A stretch of DNA of 54,651 nucleotides from Streptococcus tangpeifui (GTDB lineage: Bacteria > Bacillota > Bacilli > Lactobacillales > Streptococcaceae), in contig NZ_JAAKDU010000013.1 of assembly GCF_011038795.1 (NCBI RefSeq), positions 1-54,651 on the forward strand. The letters run 5' to 3'. Positions 1-8,510 of this stretch are shown here, piece after piece (position 1 is the first letter of the stretch; the number at the start of each line of letters is the position of its first letter). The position numbers were made by a program, and so were the translations under genes. The notes under the pieces were generated by a model that searched no databases, was not told the origin of the DNA, and worked only from the letters and a program-made list of their open reading frames with translations.

Positions 1-544
1 TCCATGTGAAGTTTGTCACGGCACACGCTACAACAGTGAGACTCTAGAAGTCCACTACAAGGAAAAAAATATTGCAGAAATCCTTGATATGACTGTTAAT
101 GATGCGGTGGATTTCTTTGCGCCAATTCCAAAGATTGCCCGCAAACTTCAAACCATCAAGGATGTCGGACTGGGTTATGTGACATTGGGTCAGCCAGCTA
201 CTACCCTGTCAGGCGGGGAAGCTCAGCGCATGAAGCTGGCCAGTGAACTGCACAAGCGTTCAACTGGCAAGTCCTTCTACATTTTGGATGAACCAACTAC
301 CGGTCTGCATACCGATGATATTGCCCGTCTGCTCAAGGTCTTGGAACGCTTTGTCGACGAAGGAAATACAGTGCTCGTTATCGAGCATAATCTGGACGTC
401 ATCAAAACGGCAGATCACCTGATCGATCTAGGACCAGAAGGCGGTGTTGGCGGCGGCCAAGTTATTGCTACGGGTACCCCCGAGGCGGTGGCTAAAAATC
501 CCCAGTCCTTTACCGGCCAATATTTACAAGATAAGTTGAAATAG
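1..544 (+). CDS. uvrA: UvrABC system subunit A, C-terminal part
   Basis: This is the last 180 or so residues of UvrA, the ATPase that recognises damaged DNA in nucleotide excision repair and loads UvrB. The reading frame is open from base 2 and its start lies outside the window. The first residues carry a Cys-x-x-Cys half of the second UvrA zinc finger (PCEVCHG). Further on are the ABC signature LSGGEAQR, the Walker B segment [12 protein letters not shown] and the H-loop region VIEHN, in the order expected for the second ATPase domain. The protein ends in a normal place (QYLQDKLK). A hairpin terminator follows directly, so the gene appears intact at its 3' end. Identification is by conserved motifs and is secure. 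Confidence 0.97.
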   Translation, partial: PCEVCHGTRYNSETLEVHYKEKNIAEILDMTVNDAVDFFAPIPKIARKLQTIKDVGLGYVTLGQPATTLSGGEAQRMKLASELHKRSTGKSFYILDEPTTGLHTDDIARLLKVLERFVDEGNTVLVIEHNLDVIKTADHLIDLGPEGGVGGGQVIATGTPEAVAKNPQSFTGQYLQDKLK

Positions 545-564
545 CCATAAGAATGGAGTGGAAT

Positions 565-597
565 CACCCAAAAAATTGAAAATTTGGGGTGTCTTTT
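565..597 (+). terminator. Probable uvrA terminator
   Basis: CACCC at 565-569 pairs with GGGTG at 587-591, with A/T-rich inner pairing, and is followed by TCTTTT. It lies 20 bases after the uvrA stop. The AAAATTGAAAATTT core is shared with the repeats at 8103 and near 49890, so this terminator may be part of that repeat family. Confidence 0.55.
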
Positions 598-653
598 CAC
601 CTCGACATACTTGGCTAAGTTTTCCGTTTTGACCTTGTGGCAAAAGGGAAACT

Positions 654-803
654 AATCAGCAGTGGTTCATTGGTGCTAAAGCCCCTAATGAATTGTCAGT
701 GGTAAGATTAAGTTTGCGTAGAACAAGTCTTACCTCTAATCACTGCGCCAAGCGTTTAATCTAAAACAGAGATGCTGGACAAGTTTTGTCCCGCATCTTT
801 TTT
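654..803 (+). repeat. Mosaic intergenic repeat, copy A, ending in a terminator
   Basis: The 24 bases at 654-677 are identical to 29510-29533. Both copies have the same nested layout: an outer stem GCAGTGGTT / AA(T/C)CACTGC, an inner TTCATT / AATGAA stem, a GTAAGA / TCTTAC stem, and then a terminator hairpin. Here the terminator is at 771-803: GATGC-GGACAA / TTGTCC-GCATC followed by six T. The element lies between uvrA and the next gene and contains no ORF. Partial relatives are at 8150-8245 and 49635-49735. Confidence 0.7.
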
Positions 804-950
804 ATGTGAAAAAAGCTAGATGTCTATATCTAACTGAATCAAGTTCTAAAGTATGCTAGTCTAGTGGCCTTTAGTCGACAGGATTTTAGCAATTTTGATG
901 TTATAAAAGTATCATAAATGTAATATTATGTCATAGATTCTTTACCAATA

Positions 951-979
951 TTGCTCTAGGCCTTCTTGTTTGTTATACT
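951..979 (+). promoter_or_regulatory. Promoter of the 1039 gene
   Basis: TTGCTC at 951-956, a 17-base spacer, and TATACT at 974-979 with a TG two bases upstream (extended -10). It is placed about 55 bases before the start codon. Confidence 0.6.
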
Positions 980-1038
980 AAAGATGTATCTAATTTTTTA
1001 GAAAATTATCATTGTATAAAATGGAGGGAGAAAATAGT

Positions 1039-1908
1039 ATGGATGATTGGAAAATCAAAAATTCCATAGACCGCAATACTTGGGAACAATCGAGGCAGAG
1101 TTCTGCATTGGAAAAGATGCAGCGAGATCAGGAACGTTTTCATCAGGAACTCATAGATGAGCAACAAGAGAGGGAGATGCGGGAGAAAATTTCCCGTTTG
1201 GAGTTAGCTCTAGCTCAGACAAGTGATCCTAAAAAGCGACAACAAGTCAAAAATTTATTAGATGAAGCAATTTTGGAGCAAAATCTTTATTATATAGAAA
1301 AGGATAAGTTGGAGCGCCAAGAAAGGCGTAAGCAACTTATTTATAATATTTTAACGATTTTGATTCTGGCAGTTTTAGCCTGCATTGCCCTTGTGCTTTG
1401 GACTTCTTATCAAAATAAGAAGAACCAAATTGACCAATTCCAAGCAAGTTCAGTTTCTTTGTCATCCAGTCAGGCTTCCTCAGATTTAACTTCTTCCTCT
1501 ACTCAGGCAGACGGTAAAAGTTCCACTTATGATGGTGTGTTTCCTAACCAAATGATTGGAACTTGGAAGGGAACTATGTCAGGAACGCCAACTACGATTA
1601 CTTTCTCGAGCAATGGCGACTTAAGAATAAAGGTTAATGGAAGCGATAGCAGTAGTTCTGAAGTCTCTGGGACAGTCTATTCAATGATTCCAGTTGATGA
1701 GACAACTTATAGAATTGTGGATTATTCAGGAACAGTGTTGCCTGCGCAGCTAGGGGGGAGTGGTATTCAATACGACTTTGGTTACAAATTAAGTTCTGAC
1801 GGACAAACGTTATATCCTATTCTTTGGCAGTATGGAATGAATGAGGAGCCAAACTATTCCGAGTACAGTATCTATGAGAATGATTCTTATACTAAGGTCA
1901 ACAATTAA
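1039..1908 (+). CDS. Unknown single-pass membrane protein with N-terminal coiled coil
   Basis: I do not recognise a named family. The 289-residue product has three parts. A highly charged, Glu/Gln/Arg-rich N-terminal half (about residues 1-95) reads as a cytoplasmic coiled coil. One membrane segment follows at about 101-120 (NILTILILAVLACIALVLW). After a Ser/Thr linker comes an extracellular domain of about 120 residues starting at GVFPNQMIGTWKG, which looks like a small beta-barrel or lipocalin-like fold (inference). I chose ATG 1039 over the upstream TTG at 1012 because GGAGGG lies 10 bases before 1039 and nothing useful precedes 1012. A truncated gene with its own strong ribosome site follows 24 bases downstream, so this was probably a two-gene operon. 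Confidence 0.75.
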   Translation: MDDWKIKNSIDRNTWEQSRQSSALEKMQRDQERFHQELIDEQQEREMREKISRLELALAQTSDPKKRQQVKNLLDEAILEQNLYYIEKDKLERQERRKQLIYNILTILILAVLACIALVLWTSYQNKKNQIDQFQASSVSLSSSQASSDLTSSSTQADGKSSTYDGVFPNQMIGTWKGTMSGTPTTITFSSNGDLRIKVNGSDSSSSEVSGTVYSMIPVDETTYRIVDYSGTVLPAQLGGSGIQYDFGYKLSSDGQTLYPILWQYGMNEEPNYSEYSIYENDSYTKVNN

Positions 1909-1932
1909 TCTATATCATTTAAGGGAGGGACT

Positions 1933-2071
1933 ATGGTTTCGGTAACGCAACGTATCAGAGAAATTAAGCAACCTCGGGGTGGTTATCCTTTCTTTTAAGA
2001 ACTTCCAAAAACTGCAGAGGATTGAGCTAAAAGGATTAGAATGTCAAAAATATATTAGATTTCTTCGGTAA
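1933..2071 (+). pseudogene. Remnant of a small streptococcal protein (frameshifted, truncated)
   Basis: An ATG at 1933 with a strong ribosome site (AAGGGAGGGA, 1921-1930) opens a frame reading MVSVTQRIREIKQPRGGYPFF, then hits TAA at 1996. The IKQPRGGY stretch resembles the conserved start of a longer hypothetical protein that I associate with streptococci and lactococci; the family name is uncertain. Removing one T from the TCTTTT run would let the frame continue as KNFQKLQRIE to a stop at 2071. The rest of the expected protein is missing. I read this as a recently broken gene downstream of the 1039 gene. Confidence 0.5.
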
Positions 2072-2140
2072 CCAAAACTGCGTACGAAAGGCCCTAAAAC
2101 TTTACTCAGAACATTTAAAATGGTTAAGCTGAGTGATTTG

Positions 2141-2173
2141 AGGCATTATCGATTATGAAATGCCTTAGTTTTC
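2141..2173 (+). terminator. Stem-loop, probable terminator of the 1039 operon
   Basis: AGGCATT (2141-2147) pairs with AATGCCT (2159-2165), followed by TAGTTTT. A second stem, ACTCAG (2104-2109) with CTGAGT (2129-2134), lies just upstream. The remaining bases of the 1909-2274 gap hold the broken gene at 1933 and the peptidase promoter. Confidence 0.5.
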
Positions 2174-2237
2174 AAACAAGTCTATTAAAGTCAGTCTTTG
2201 TATAAATTCTTTCAAATTAGTAATTTACCCTCATTCA

Positions 2238-2246
2238 TGCTAGAAT
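2238..2246 (+). promoter_or_regulatory. Extended -10 promoter of the Xaa-Pro peptidase
   Basis: TGCTAGAAT fits an extended -10 element; no good -35 is visible. It is followed by GGGAGGTG and the GTG start at 2275. Confidence 0.45.
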
Positions 2247-2274
2247 AAAGCTATTCGATGGGAGGTGTTTTCAG

Positions 2275-3342
2275 GTGTTTGAAGCGCGTGTAGAAAAACT
2301 GCTGGCAGCTTTGGAGAAGACAGCCTGTGATGGCTTTTTAGTTACTAATTTAACGAATATCTATTATTTGACTGGCTTTTATGGCACGGCAGGAACAGTA
2401 TTTATCTCTAAGCAGCGACGGCTCTTTCTGACGGATTCCCGTTACAGCCTTTTGGCTAGGGAAAAAGTTAAAGGCCTTGAGATTATTGAGACCCGCCAAC
2501 CGCTTGCTGACATTGCTGAGATTATTAAAGGTGATCAATTGACTGTAATTGGTTTTGAGGGAGAAGCTGTTTCCTATCACTACTATCAGCAGTTGAAGGA
2601 GAACTTTGCAGAGTACCGTCTGCAATCTCTGACTGATTTGATTGAACAGTTGCGAATGATTAAGGACAGCAGTGAGATTGAAACCATTCGTCAAGCCTGT
2701 AAGATCTCTGATCAAGCCTTCTTAGATGTTTTAGATTTTATCAAGCCTAATCAAACCAGCGAGATTGAAGTTGCCAATTTTCTTGATTTTCGGATGCGAG
2801 AACGCGGAGCGACCGGACCATCTTTTGACTTTATCGTGGCTTCGGGTCAGCGTTCTGCCATGCCCCATGGCCGGGCTAGCGAAAAAATTATTAGTCAGGG
2901 TGAGACCCTAACCTTAGACTTCGGCTGTGTTTATCATCACTACGTCAGTGACATCACACGAACGATTCATGTTGGTCAGCCTTCTGATGAAGAGCGATCT
3001 GTTTATGATCTTGTCCGCAAGAGCAACCAAGCCGTGATTGACTCCGTCAAGGCTGGCATGAGACGCTGTGACTATGATGGTCTTGCACGTCAAGTTATTG
3101 CCCAAGCTGGTTACGGCGCTTGCTTCACCCACGGTATTGGTCATGGTATCGGTCTTGATATCCATGAAGGGCCTTACTTTGGGCAGTCAACCGACTTAGT
3201 GGCGTCTGGGATGACTATCACTGATGAACCTGGGATTTATTTGGACGGAAAATTCGGTGTGCGGATTGAAGATGATATACTGGTGACTGAGACAGGCTGT
3301 GAAGTCCTGACCAAAGCACCCAAGGAATTGATTATTATTTAG
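2275..3342 (+). CDS. pepP: Xaa-Pro peptidase (M24 family)
   Basis: A cytoplasmic metallopeptidase of the creatinase/aminopeptidase P family that acts on bonds involving proline during peptide use. The 355-residue length is usual for the short Gram-positive form. An N-terminal creatinase-like domain (to about 125) precedes the catalytic pita-bread domain. All five metal ligands of the family are visible: Asp in LDFG, Asp in VSDITRT, His in THGIGHGIGLDIHEGP, Glu in DEPGIYL and Glu in VRIEDD. The start is GTG with GGGAGGTG upstream. The next gene's ribosome site overlaps this stop codon, so the two are co-transcribed. PepP versus PepQ (aminopeptidase or dipeptidase) cannot be settled from motifs alone; the uvrA-linked streptococcal gene is usually called pepP. 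Confidence 0.9.
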   Translation: MFEARVEKLLAALEKTACDGFLVTNLTNIYYLTGFYGTAGTVFISKQRRLFLTDSRYSLLAREKVKGLEIIETRQPLADIAEIIKGDQLTVIGFEGEAVSYHYYQQLKENFAEYRLQSLTDLIEQLRMIKDSSEIETIRQACKISDQAFLDVLDFIKPNQTSEIEVANFLDFRMRERGATGPSFDFIVASGQRSAMPHGRASEKIISQGETLTLDFGCVYHHYVSDITRTIHVGQPSDEERSVYDLVRKSNQAVIDSVKAGMRRCDYDGLARQVIAQAGYGACFTHGIGHGIGLDIHEGPYFGQSTDLVASGMTITDEPGIYLDGKFGVRIEDDILVTETGCEVLTKAPKELIII

Positions 3343-3351
3343 GAGGTTTCC

Positions 3352-3807
3352 ATGACTGAAAATCGTCTATCTTGGCAGGATTATTTTATGGCTAATGCCG
3401 AGCTGATTTCGAAACGGTCAACTTGTGACCGTGCCTATGTTGGAGCAGTTCTGGTTAAGGACAAACGGATTATCGCTACGGGCTATAACGGCGGGGTTTC
3501 TGAAACAGATAATTGCAATGAGGTTGGCCACTATATGGAAGACGGTCACTGCATTCGGACAGTTCATGCTGAGATGAATGCCCTGATTCAATGTGCCAAG
3601 GAAGGTATCTCGACCAAAAATACCGAAATCTACGTCACCCATTTTCCTTGTATCAACTGCACCAAGGCTCTTTTGCAAGCAGGTATCAAGAAAATCACCT
3701 ATAAATCCGACTATCGTCCCAATGCTCTGGCTATCGAACTGATGAGGCAGAAAGGTGTGGAATATATCCAGCATGATGTTCCCCATATCACCTTAGGGGA
3801 GGACTAG
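3352..3807 (+). CDS. comEB: dCMP deaminase / ComE operon protein 2-like
   Basis: A zinc-dependent deaminase expected to convert dCMP to dUMP for thymidylate synthesis. The 151-residue protein has the full cytidine/deoxycytidylate deaminase signature: His72-Ala-Glu74 (HAE), then Pro-Cys100-x-x-Cys103 (FPCINCTK), which together bind zinc and supply the catalytic Glu. The early stretch [12 protein letters not shown] also fits dCMP deaminases. It starts 9 bases after the peptidase stop with AGGAGGT overlapping that stop, so it is the second gene of the pepP transcript. In Bacillus the homologue sits in the late competence comE operon, but there are no competence genes here. Confidence 0.9.
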   Translation: MTENRLSWQDYFMANAELISKRSTCDRAYVGAVLVKDKRIIATGYNGGVSETDNCNEVGHYMEDGHCIRTVHAEMNALIQCAKEGISTKNTEIYVTHFPCINCTKALLQAGIKKITYKSDYRPNALAIELMRQKGVEYIQHDVPHITLGED

Positions 3808-3834
3808 GCAAGGCTGCTTATATTCATAAAGAAT

Positions 3835-3863
3835 TTGAGTAGCATCACAAATTATGATAAAAT
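3835..3863 (+). promoter_or_regulatory. Promoter of efp
   Basis: TTGAGT (3835-3840), 17-base spacer, TAAAAT (3858-3863) with TG at 3855-3856. It lies 35 bases before the efp start. Confidence 0.6.
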
Positions 3864-3898
3864 AAGCTGATAACTAAATTAATGAAGAGGTAGAAAAC

Positions 3899-4459
3899 AT
3901 GATTGAAGCAAGTAAGCTTAGAGCTGGTATGACTTTTGTGACAGGTGATGGGAAATTAATCCGTGTTCTGGAAGCCAGCCACCATAAACCAGGTAAAGGG
4001 AATACTGTTATGCGGATGAAACTGCGTGATGTTCGTTCAGGTTCAACCTTCGACACAACCTATCGTCCAGAAGAAAAATTTGAACAAGCTATCATTGAAA
4101 CAGTGCCTGCCCAATACCTTTATAAGATGGATGATACAGCCTACTTCATGAATAGCGAAACCTATGACCAATATGAAATTCCAGTGGCTAACGTGGAAAA
4201 TGAATTGCGCTACATTTTGGAAAACGGTGATGTCAAGATTCAATTCTATGGAACCGAAGTAATTGGGGTACAGGTTCCAACAACTGTTGAACTAACTGTT
4301 ACGGATACCCAACCTTCTATTAAGGGAGCTACCGTAACAGGTTCAGGTAAACCAGCTACCTTGGAAACAGGCCTTGTGGTCAACGTACCAGACTTCATCG
4401 AAGTTGGTCAAAAATTGGTCATCAATACTCAAGAAGGAACTTACGTATCACGTGCCTAA
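3899..4459 (+). CDS. efp: Elongation factor P
   Basis: Translation factor that binds the ribosome between the P and E sites and relieves stalling at polyproline stretches. The 186-residue length and three beta-barrel layout are standard: an N-terminal KOW-like domain ([14 protein letters not shown]...), a central OB fold and a C-terminal OB fold containing [19 protein letters not shown]. The loop that would be modified lies in SHHKPGKGN, where the tip residue is Lys in the usual KPGKG context. It has its own promoter and is followed by a terminator. The collagen-like adhesin downstream in this window is not polyproline-rich except near its wall end. Confidence 0.97.
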   Translation: MIEASKLRAGMTFVTGDGKLIRVLEASHHKPGKGNTVMRMKLRDVRSGSTFDTTYRPEEKFEQAIIETVPAQYLYKMDDTAYFMNSETYDQYEIPVANVENELRYILENGDVKIQFYGTEVIGVQVPTTVELTVTDTQPSIKGATVTGSGKPATLETGLVVNVPDFIEVGQKLVINTQEGTYVSRA

Positions 4460-4554
4460 AGTACGATATCACGGACAGAGTCTTTCTATCTTTTCAATAG
4501 AATGACGACGAAAAGTTATCATCTATAGCTTTTGATGTCCTTAATTGACTTGGT

Positions 4555-4585
4555 TTGACTAGTGCTAGCGACTGGTCAAATTTTG
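4555..4585 (+). terminator. efp terminator
   Basis: TTGACTAGT (4555-4563) pairs with ACTGGTCAA (4571-4579) with one wobble, followed by ATTTTG. Confidence 0.6.
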
Positions 4586-4616
4586 TGTCAAAAACTAATA
4601 AAAAGTTTGATTAAAA

Positions 4617-4643
4617 CCTTAGGATCGTTAGTCTTGCCTAAGG
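4617..4643 (+). promoter_or_regulatory. Inverted repeat upstream of yqhY
   Basis: CCTTAGG (4617-4623) and CCTAAGG (4637-4643) form a perfect 7-bp inverted repeat about 40 bases before the yqhY start. It could be an operator or the stem of a leader hairpin; no T-run follows, so a terminator is unlikely. Confidence 0.35.
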
Positions 4644-4681
4644 GCGTAAATTTCAATAAGAATGATTAGAAAGGAAGACCT

Positions 4682-5068
4682 ATGGCAGAAACAATTGGAG
4701 ATATTGTCATCGCTCCTCGAGTGTTAGAGGTTATCACGGGAATTGCAGCGACCAAGGTTGAGGGGGTATATTCGCTCAACAATAAGGCTGTAACGGATAG
4801 CATCAGTAAAACAACTCTTAGTCGTGGTGTCTATCTCACTACCAGTGGTGAAGATAAGGTTACAGCGGATATTTACCTGCAATTGCAATATGGAGTAAAT
4901 GTCCCAGCGGTTTCGATTGAAGTTCAAAGAGCTGTTAAATCAGCTGTCTACGATATGGCAGAGGTTGAAATTTCAGATGTTAATGTCCATGTTGTTGGCA
5001 TCGTTCCTGAAAAGGCACCAAAACCAGATATGACAGCCTTGTTTGACGAGGATTTCCTGAATGACTGA
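4682..5068 (+). CDS. yqhY: Asp23/Gls24 family protein, YqhY type
   Basis: A 128-residue member of the Asp23/DUF322 family. The sequence runs from [27 protein letters not shown] to [11 protein letters not shown], covering the whole conserved domain. The yqhY-nusB arrangement is the same as in Bacillus, where YqhY is linked to control of acetyl-CoA carboxylase and fatty acid synthesis; that role is transferred from the family. It lacks the long acidic or amphipathic C-terminus seen in stress-type Asp23. AGAAAGGAAG precedes the ATG. The next gene, nusB, starts 8 bases before this gene ends, so the two are translationally coupled. Confidence 0.85.
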   Translation: MAETIGDIVIAPRVLEVITGIAATKVEGVYSLNNKAVTDSISKTTLSRGVYLTTSGEDKVTADIYLQLQYGVNVPAVSIEVQRAVKSAVYDMAEVEISDVNVHVVGIVPEKAPKPDMTALFDEDFLND

Positions 5069-5480
5069 TTCAAGACATAATTTACGAGAACGGGCTTTTC
5101 AGGCGATCTTTAGTTTAGAATTTGGTCAAGCTGATTTTCTTGAGGCTGTTAGCTTTGCCTATACCTATGACAAGGCAGCAGAAGAAGGACAAGAATTTGA
5201 CGTTCCGACCCTGCTCTTGAATTTAGTCAAGGGTACTGTGGATAATCTGGCTGAAATCGATACTTATATTATTGAGAATCTTAAAGAAGGCTGGTCTTTA
5301 GAACGGCTGACCCTGACCGACCGCAGTCTCCTGCGTTTAGGACTCTTTGAAATTAAGTATTACCAAGAAACACCGGACAAGGTTGCCCTCAATGAGATTA
5401 TTGAGTTGGCTAAAACCTACTCCGATCAAACCTCCGCCAAATTTGTTAACGGCATCTTGACGAAGTTTGTTGAAGAATAA
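5061..5480 (+). CDS. nusB: Transcription antitermination factor NusB
   Basis: NusB binds boxA of rRNA leader transcripts with NusE/S10 and prevents early termination. The 139-residue all-helical protein has the expected start ([17 protein letters not shown]) and the C-terminal family segment [31 protein letters not shown]. It overlaps yqhY by 8 bases. A strong terminator is built into its stop codon region. Confidence 0.95.
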   Translation: MTDSRHNLRERAFQAIFSLEFGQADFLEAVSFAYTYDKAAEEGQEFDVPTLLLNLVKGTVDNLAEIDTYIIENLKEGWSLERLTLTDRSLLRLGLFEIKYYQETPDKVALNEIIELAKTYSDQTSAKFVNGILTKFVEE

Positions 5481-5503
5481 AATGACCCGAGTTGGTCATT
5501 TTT
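5479..5503 (+). terminator. nusB terminator
   Basis: AAAATGACC / GGTCATTTTT around a CGAGTT loop, starting at the nusB stop codon. Confidence 0.8.
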
Positions 5504-5520
5504 ATTTTGGTGAAATGTGA

Positions 5521-5551
5521 AAAATCCCTTAGCATTGGTTGCCAAGGGATT
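5521..5551 (-). terminator. Terminator of scrB-scrR
   Basis: On the minus strand AATCCCTT and AAGGGATT form an 8-bp stem followed by TTTTC, right after the scrR stop. Convergent with the nusB terminator. Confidence 0.75.
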
Positions 5552-5554
5552 ATT

Positions 5555-6517
5555 TTATAAAGATTTTCCGGTTAGGAGGCTGATGGGCAGAGTGTAGTTT
5601 TCTTGAACATCCTTGCCTTCAATCTTAGCTAGGAGGACGTCGACCAAGAGCTCAGCGATTTCCTTGATGGGCTGTTTAATAGTGGTCAGCTGCGGGAAGT
5701 AATTTTCCACAAACTGGGTTCCATCGTAGCCAACAATTTTTAGGTCTTGGGGAACTTTGATACCCATGTCGTCTGCAATTTTCATCGTCAGAATGGCTGT
5801 CATATCATCGGAAGTAAAGATTCCATGGGGCTTCTCCTGAGACAGGATGGACTTGATTTCCATCTCTTTGCGAATAGCAGAATAGTCGCTGGGGATATTG
5901 AAAACCTTGGCCTCAGGAAGGACAGAGCTAAAGCCCTTGCGACGCAGCCCAGTGGTTGAATTGGAATTATCATTACCAGTAAACATGATAATGTTTTGGC
6001 AGCCCACCTTTTGCAGGCTAATGGCCGCTAATTTTCCGCCTTCAAAGTTATCGGAAGAAATAACAGGGATACGGGGTGCCAGATTGCGGTCAAAGGCAAC
6101 AATGGGAGCTTCCACTCGTTCGTAGTCCTCGATATCCAGATTGTGGCTGGAAGAGATGATACCATCGACCTGATTGGCCGCCAGCATTTCCAAGTAGTCT
6201 CGCTCTTTGTCGGACTCGTTCTGGCTGTTGCAAATAATGACCTTGTAGCCATGATAGAAAAGGATATTTTCTAAGTGCTCAATAATTTCAGCGTAGAACA
6301 CATTAGAGATGTTTGGGAAAATCAGTCCGATTAGCTTAGAGGATTTTCCCTGAAGTCCACGGGCCAGGTTATTGGGTTTATAGCCCAGTTCGCGCATGGC
6401 TGCATGGACTTTGTCCTTAGTTTTTTCAGAGAGATAGCCCTTATTGTTGATGACACGAGAAACGGTGGTTGGGCTGACACCGGCCAATTTGGCAACATCA
6501 GTTAATTTTGCGACCAT
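5555..6517 (-). CDS. scrR: Sucrose operon repressor ScrR (LacI family)
   Basis: A LacI/GalR repressor of 320 residues. The N-terminal helix-turn-helix (DVAKLAGVSPTTVSRVINN, about residues 7-25) and hinge are followed by the periplasmic-binding-protein-like sensor domain (SSKLIGLIFPNISNVFYAEI to the end). In streptococci ScrR represses scrA and scrB. It lies 3 bases downstream of scrB on the same strand, so it is made from the scrB transcript and is probably autoregulated through it. The candidate operators are in the divergent scrB-scrA promoter region. The sugar-phosphate effector is not visible from sequence. Confidence 0.93.
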   Translation of the reverse strand: MVAKLTDVAKLAGVSPTTVSRVINNKGYLSEKTKDKVHAAMRELGYKPNNLARGLQGKSSKLIGLIFPNISNVFYAEIIEHLENILFYHGYKVIICNSQNESDKERDYLEMLAANQVDGIISSSHNLDIEDYERVEAPIVAFDRNLAPRIPVISSDNFEGGKLAAISLQKVGCQNIIMFTGNDNSNSTTGLRRKGFSSVLPEAKVFNIPSDYSAIRKEMEIKSILSQEKPHGIFTSDDMTAILTMKIADDMGIKVPQDLKIVGYDGTQFVENYFPQLTTIKQPIKEIAELLVDVLLAKIEGKDVQENYTLPISLLTGKSL

Positions 6518-6520
6518 AGC

Positions 6521-7957
6521 TTATCCCTTTAAGTGATAGTAAGTTCCGCTAACCTGACCGGAGAGAATTTTAAGACCAGATTGGTCAGCTTGGGGAAAGA
6601 CACGACTGGTGAAGACCTTTTCCCCCTTATTGATAAAGATTTCCACGATAGATTTATCAACAAAGATACGAGCTTCCTGAGTTTGGTCCAGTTGGCATTC
6701 TCTGATCGTGCCAAATTCAGTGGCATATTGGACACCAGCTTGGGAACGATCGAGGATAACTTTTCCTTTGTTATTATCAACAGTAAGTTTGAGCCCCTGT
6801 CCCTTTTGGTCAGCAAAGAGGAGAAGCTCAGTCTTTTGGTCAGGAGCAAAGGTTAAGTCTAATTCATAGCAATTATCTGTCTGATCTTTGTCACCAAAGA
6901 CTTCTTGGGTAGTTCTCAGACTGGTTATGGCTGAAACAGGATATTGATAGAGCTTGCCATCCTTGATAGACAGTTCCTTAACTAAGCTCATGGCTCCTTG
7001 ATAGTCATATCGGTCGGTAGGATAGTCGATATCTGGAAGGCCAATCCAGCTGACGCAATAAGCCTTACCATCAGGCATGTTGAATCCTTGGGTAGCATAA
7101 GCTTCGAAGCCATAATCCAGATTGAAAATTTTCGAAGCGCCAAGGAGGGCTGATTTATTTGTGTCAAACGTTTGACAGATTTTATAGGTATTTGGATAAA
7201 TATTATCATAGGCTAGTTCAGTCTTATCCAAACCTTGAGGACTGTAGAGAAGGACTGGTTGGTCATCAACAAAAACCAGATTTGGACACTCAATCATGTA
7301 TTCAGAACCTGTGCCACCAAAGTCCAGATTACCGACTTCTTGCCAGTTATGGACATCATTGTTAAGGGCCTTGTAGAGCTTGATAAAACCTTTTTTATCA
7401 AGGCTTTGAGCTCCAACGATGGCGTAGTATTGTCCCTTGTAATTAAAAATCTGTGGGTCGCGGAAGTGTTCAGTCGCGTCGGCTGGCTGTTTGATAAGGA
7501 TATCGTCGAATTTTTCAATATGGCCTTGCTTATCCATCCAAGCTCCGATTTGGCGAGGATCTCGTACCCAGTTTTGATTGCGGACATTACCCGTATAGAA
7601 GATAAAGAGTTTATCATCAATCGGATAGGCCGACCCGGAATAAGCTCCATGACTGTCATTTTCGTGGTCAGGCTGGAGGGTAATGCCAGTTTCTTTGAAG
7701 TGAACCAGGTCTTGGGATTCTGTGTGGACCCATTGCTTAAGGCCGTGAGCTGCACCGAAAGGCCAGTTTTGATAGAAAAGCTGGAATTTTCCGTTGAAGT
7801 AAGAAAATCCATTTGGATCATTTAAAAGGCCGGTCTTTGGCTCAATATGATAGTTGGCCCGCCAAGGCGAGGCAGCGACATGAGCTCTAATCTCAGCTTT
7901 CTCCTCATCGGTCCAGTCAGCATAGGAGCGATAACGCACCTCTGTTGGTAGATTCAT
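6521..7957 (-). CDS. scrB: Sucrose-6-phosphate hydrolase (GH32)
   Basis: Hydrolyses intracellular sucrose-6-phosphate to glucose-6-phosphate and fructose. The 478-residue protein shows the three GH32 active-site motifs: NDPNG with the nucleophile Asp47, RDP in HFRDPQIF, and EC with the acid/base Glu in MIECPNLV. A C-terminal beta-sandwich follows, with no signal peptide, consistent with a cytosolic enzyme fed by the PTS. It is divergent from scrA and upstream of scrR. The start at 7957 has GGAGG at a good distance. The TATAAT at 7974-7979 is too close to serve as the -10, so the promoter at 8015-8043 is preferred. Confidence 0.95.
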   Translation of the reverse strand: MNLPTEVRYRSYADWTDEEKAEIRAHVAASPWRANYHIEPKTGLLNDPNGFSYFNGKFQLFYQNWPFGAAHGLKQWVHTESQDLVHFKETGITLQPDHENDSHGAYSGSAYPIDDKLFIFYTGNVRNQNWVRDPRQIGAWMDKQGHIEKFDDILIKQPADATEHFRDPQIFNYKGQYYAIVGAQSLDKKGFIKLYKALNNDVHNWQEVGNLDFGGTGSEYMIECPNLVFVDDQPVLLYSPQGLDKTELAYDNIYPNTYKICQTFDTNKSALLGASKIFNLDYGFEAYATQGFNMPDGKAYCVSWIGLPDIDYPTDRYDYQGAMSLVKELSIKDGKLYQYPVSAITSLRTTQEVFGDKDQTDNCYELDLTFAPDQKTELLLFADQKGQGLKLTVDNNKGKVILDRSQAGVQYATEFGTIRECQLDQTQEARIFVDKSIVEIFINKGEKVFTSRVFPQADQSGLKILSGQVSGTYYHLKG

Positions 7958-8014
7958 AAGTATTCCTCCATATATTATATGTCAACTATTGGCAAGAAAT
8001 GTCACGTCCATAAC

Positions 8015-8043
8015 ATAGTAAAGGTTTTCATGGGAAAAATCAA
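8015..8043 (-). promoter_or_regulatory. scrB promoter with overlapping operator-like sequence
   Basis: On the minus strand TTGATT (8038-8043), 17-base spacer, TACTAT (8015-8020). Plus-strand AGTAAAGGTTTTCA (8018-8031) covers the spacer. It shares GTTTTCA with the scrA operator region and is a cre-like sequence with mismatches, so ScrR and/or CcpA may act here. Confidence 0.5.
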
Positions 8044-8084
8044 GGAAGAAAATTGGTCTATTTAAAATAACATTGATACCAGCT

Positions 8085-8245
8085 ATGGGGAGGGGTCAAC
8101 TCAAAAATTGAAAATTTTGGTTCTCACCACACCCTAGTTTTAAGGTGGCGACCTTAAACGGTCTCCCCCCAGCTGCTGCGCCAAGAGCTTGTTCCAAAAT
8201 AGGAAGACTGGACGAGTTTTTGCCCAATTTCCCTTCCTAACTCAG
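8085..8245 (+). repeat. Mosaic intergenic repeat, copy B
   Basis: Bases 8103-8180 match the reverse complement of 49811-49891 (shared AAAATTGAAAATTT, CTCACCAC, TTTAAGG and GACCT blocks). The 3' part (CTGCGCCAA..., then an AGGAAG / CTTCCT hairpin) resembles the terminator end of copies A and C. No ORF is present. Confidence 0.6.
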
Positions 8246-8319
8246 TTTAATGGGTAATGTCACTTTCTAAGCTTTATCTCGTAGGAAAAGTAGTGCTATT
8301 TTTACAAAAAATTAGCCCA

Positions 8320-8510
8320 CTGTTCCTCTTATTCATTTGGTCAATGTCAATACAGTATTATCGGCTGACCTGACTTTGTGTCGTGGGGATAAAATAAGTT
8401 TTATCTCTTTGAGATAACTTATTCCGCTAGTCGCTATGGCGATCTAACTATATTCCTTACTAATTCAGTCAGTCCAAGTGTTATCGATTGACCTGACTTC
8501 ATGTCGCGGG
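8320..8510 (+). repeat. Imperfect direct repeat with hairpin in the scrB-scrA gap
   Basis: A unit of about 70 bp occurs twice. The best-conserved 33 bp are 8355-8387 and 8478-8510, both containing TGACCTGACTT and TGTCG, and the preceding TTCCT...TTCA part is also alike. Between them 8393-8423 forms a strong hairpin (AATAAGTT-ATCTC / GAGAT-AACTTATT). The remaining bases to 8814 hold no recognisable gene. Confidence 0.55.

Noticed and set aside
7235..7825. A 196-codon plus-strand ORF opposite scrB
   Set aside because: It is fully inside scrB on the other strand, with no promoter or ribosome site and no recognisable domain.
7974..7979. Perfect minus-strand TATAAT next to scrB
   Set aside because: It is only a few bases from the scrB ribosome site, so transcripts from it would lack that site; a better-placed promoter lies at 8015-8043.
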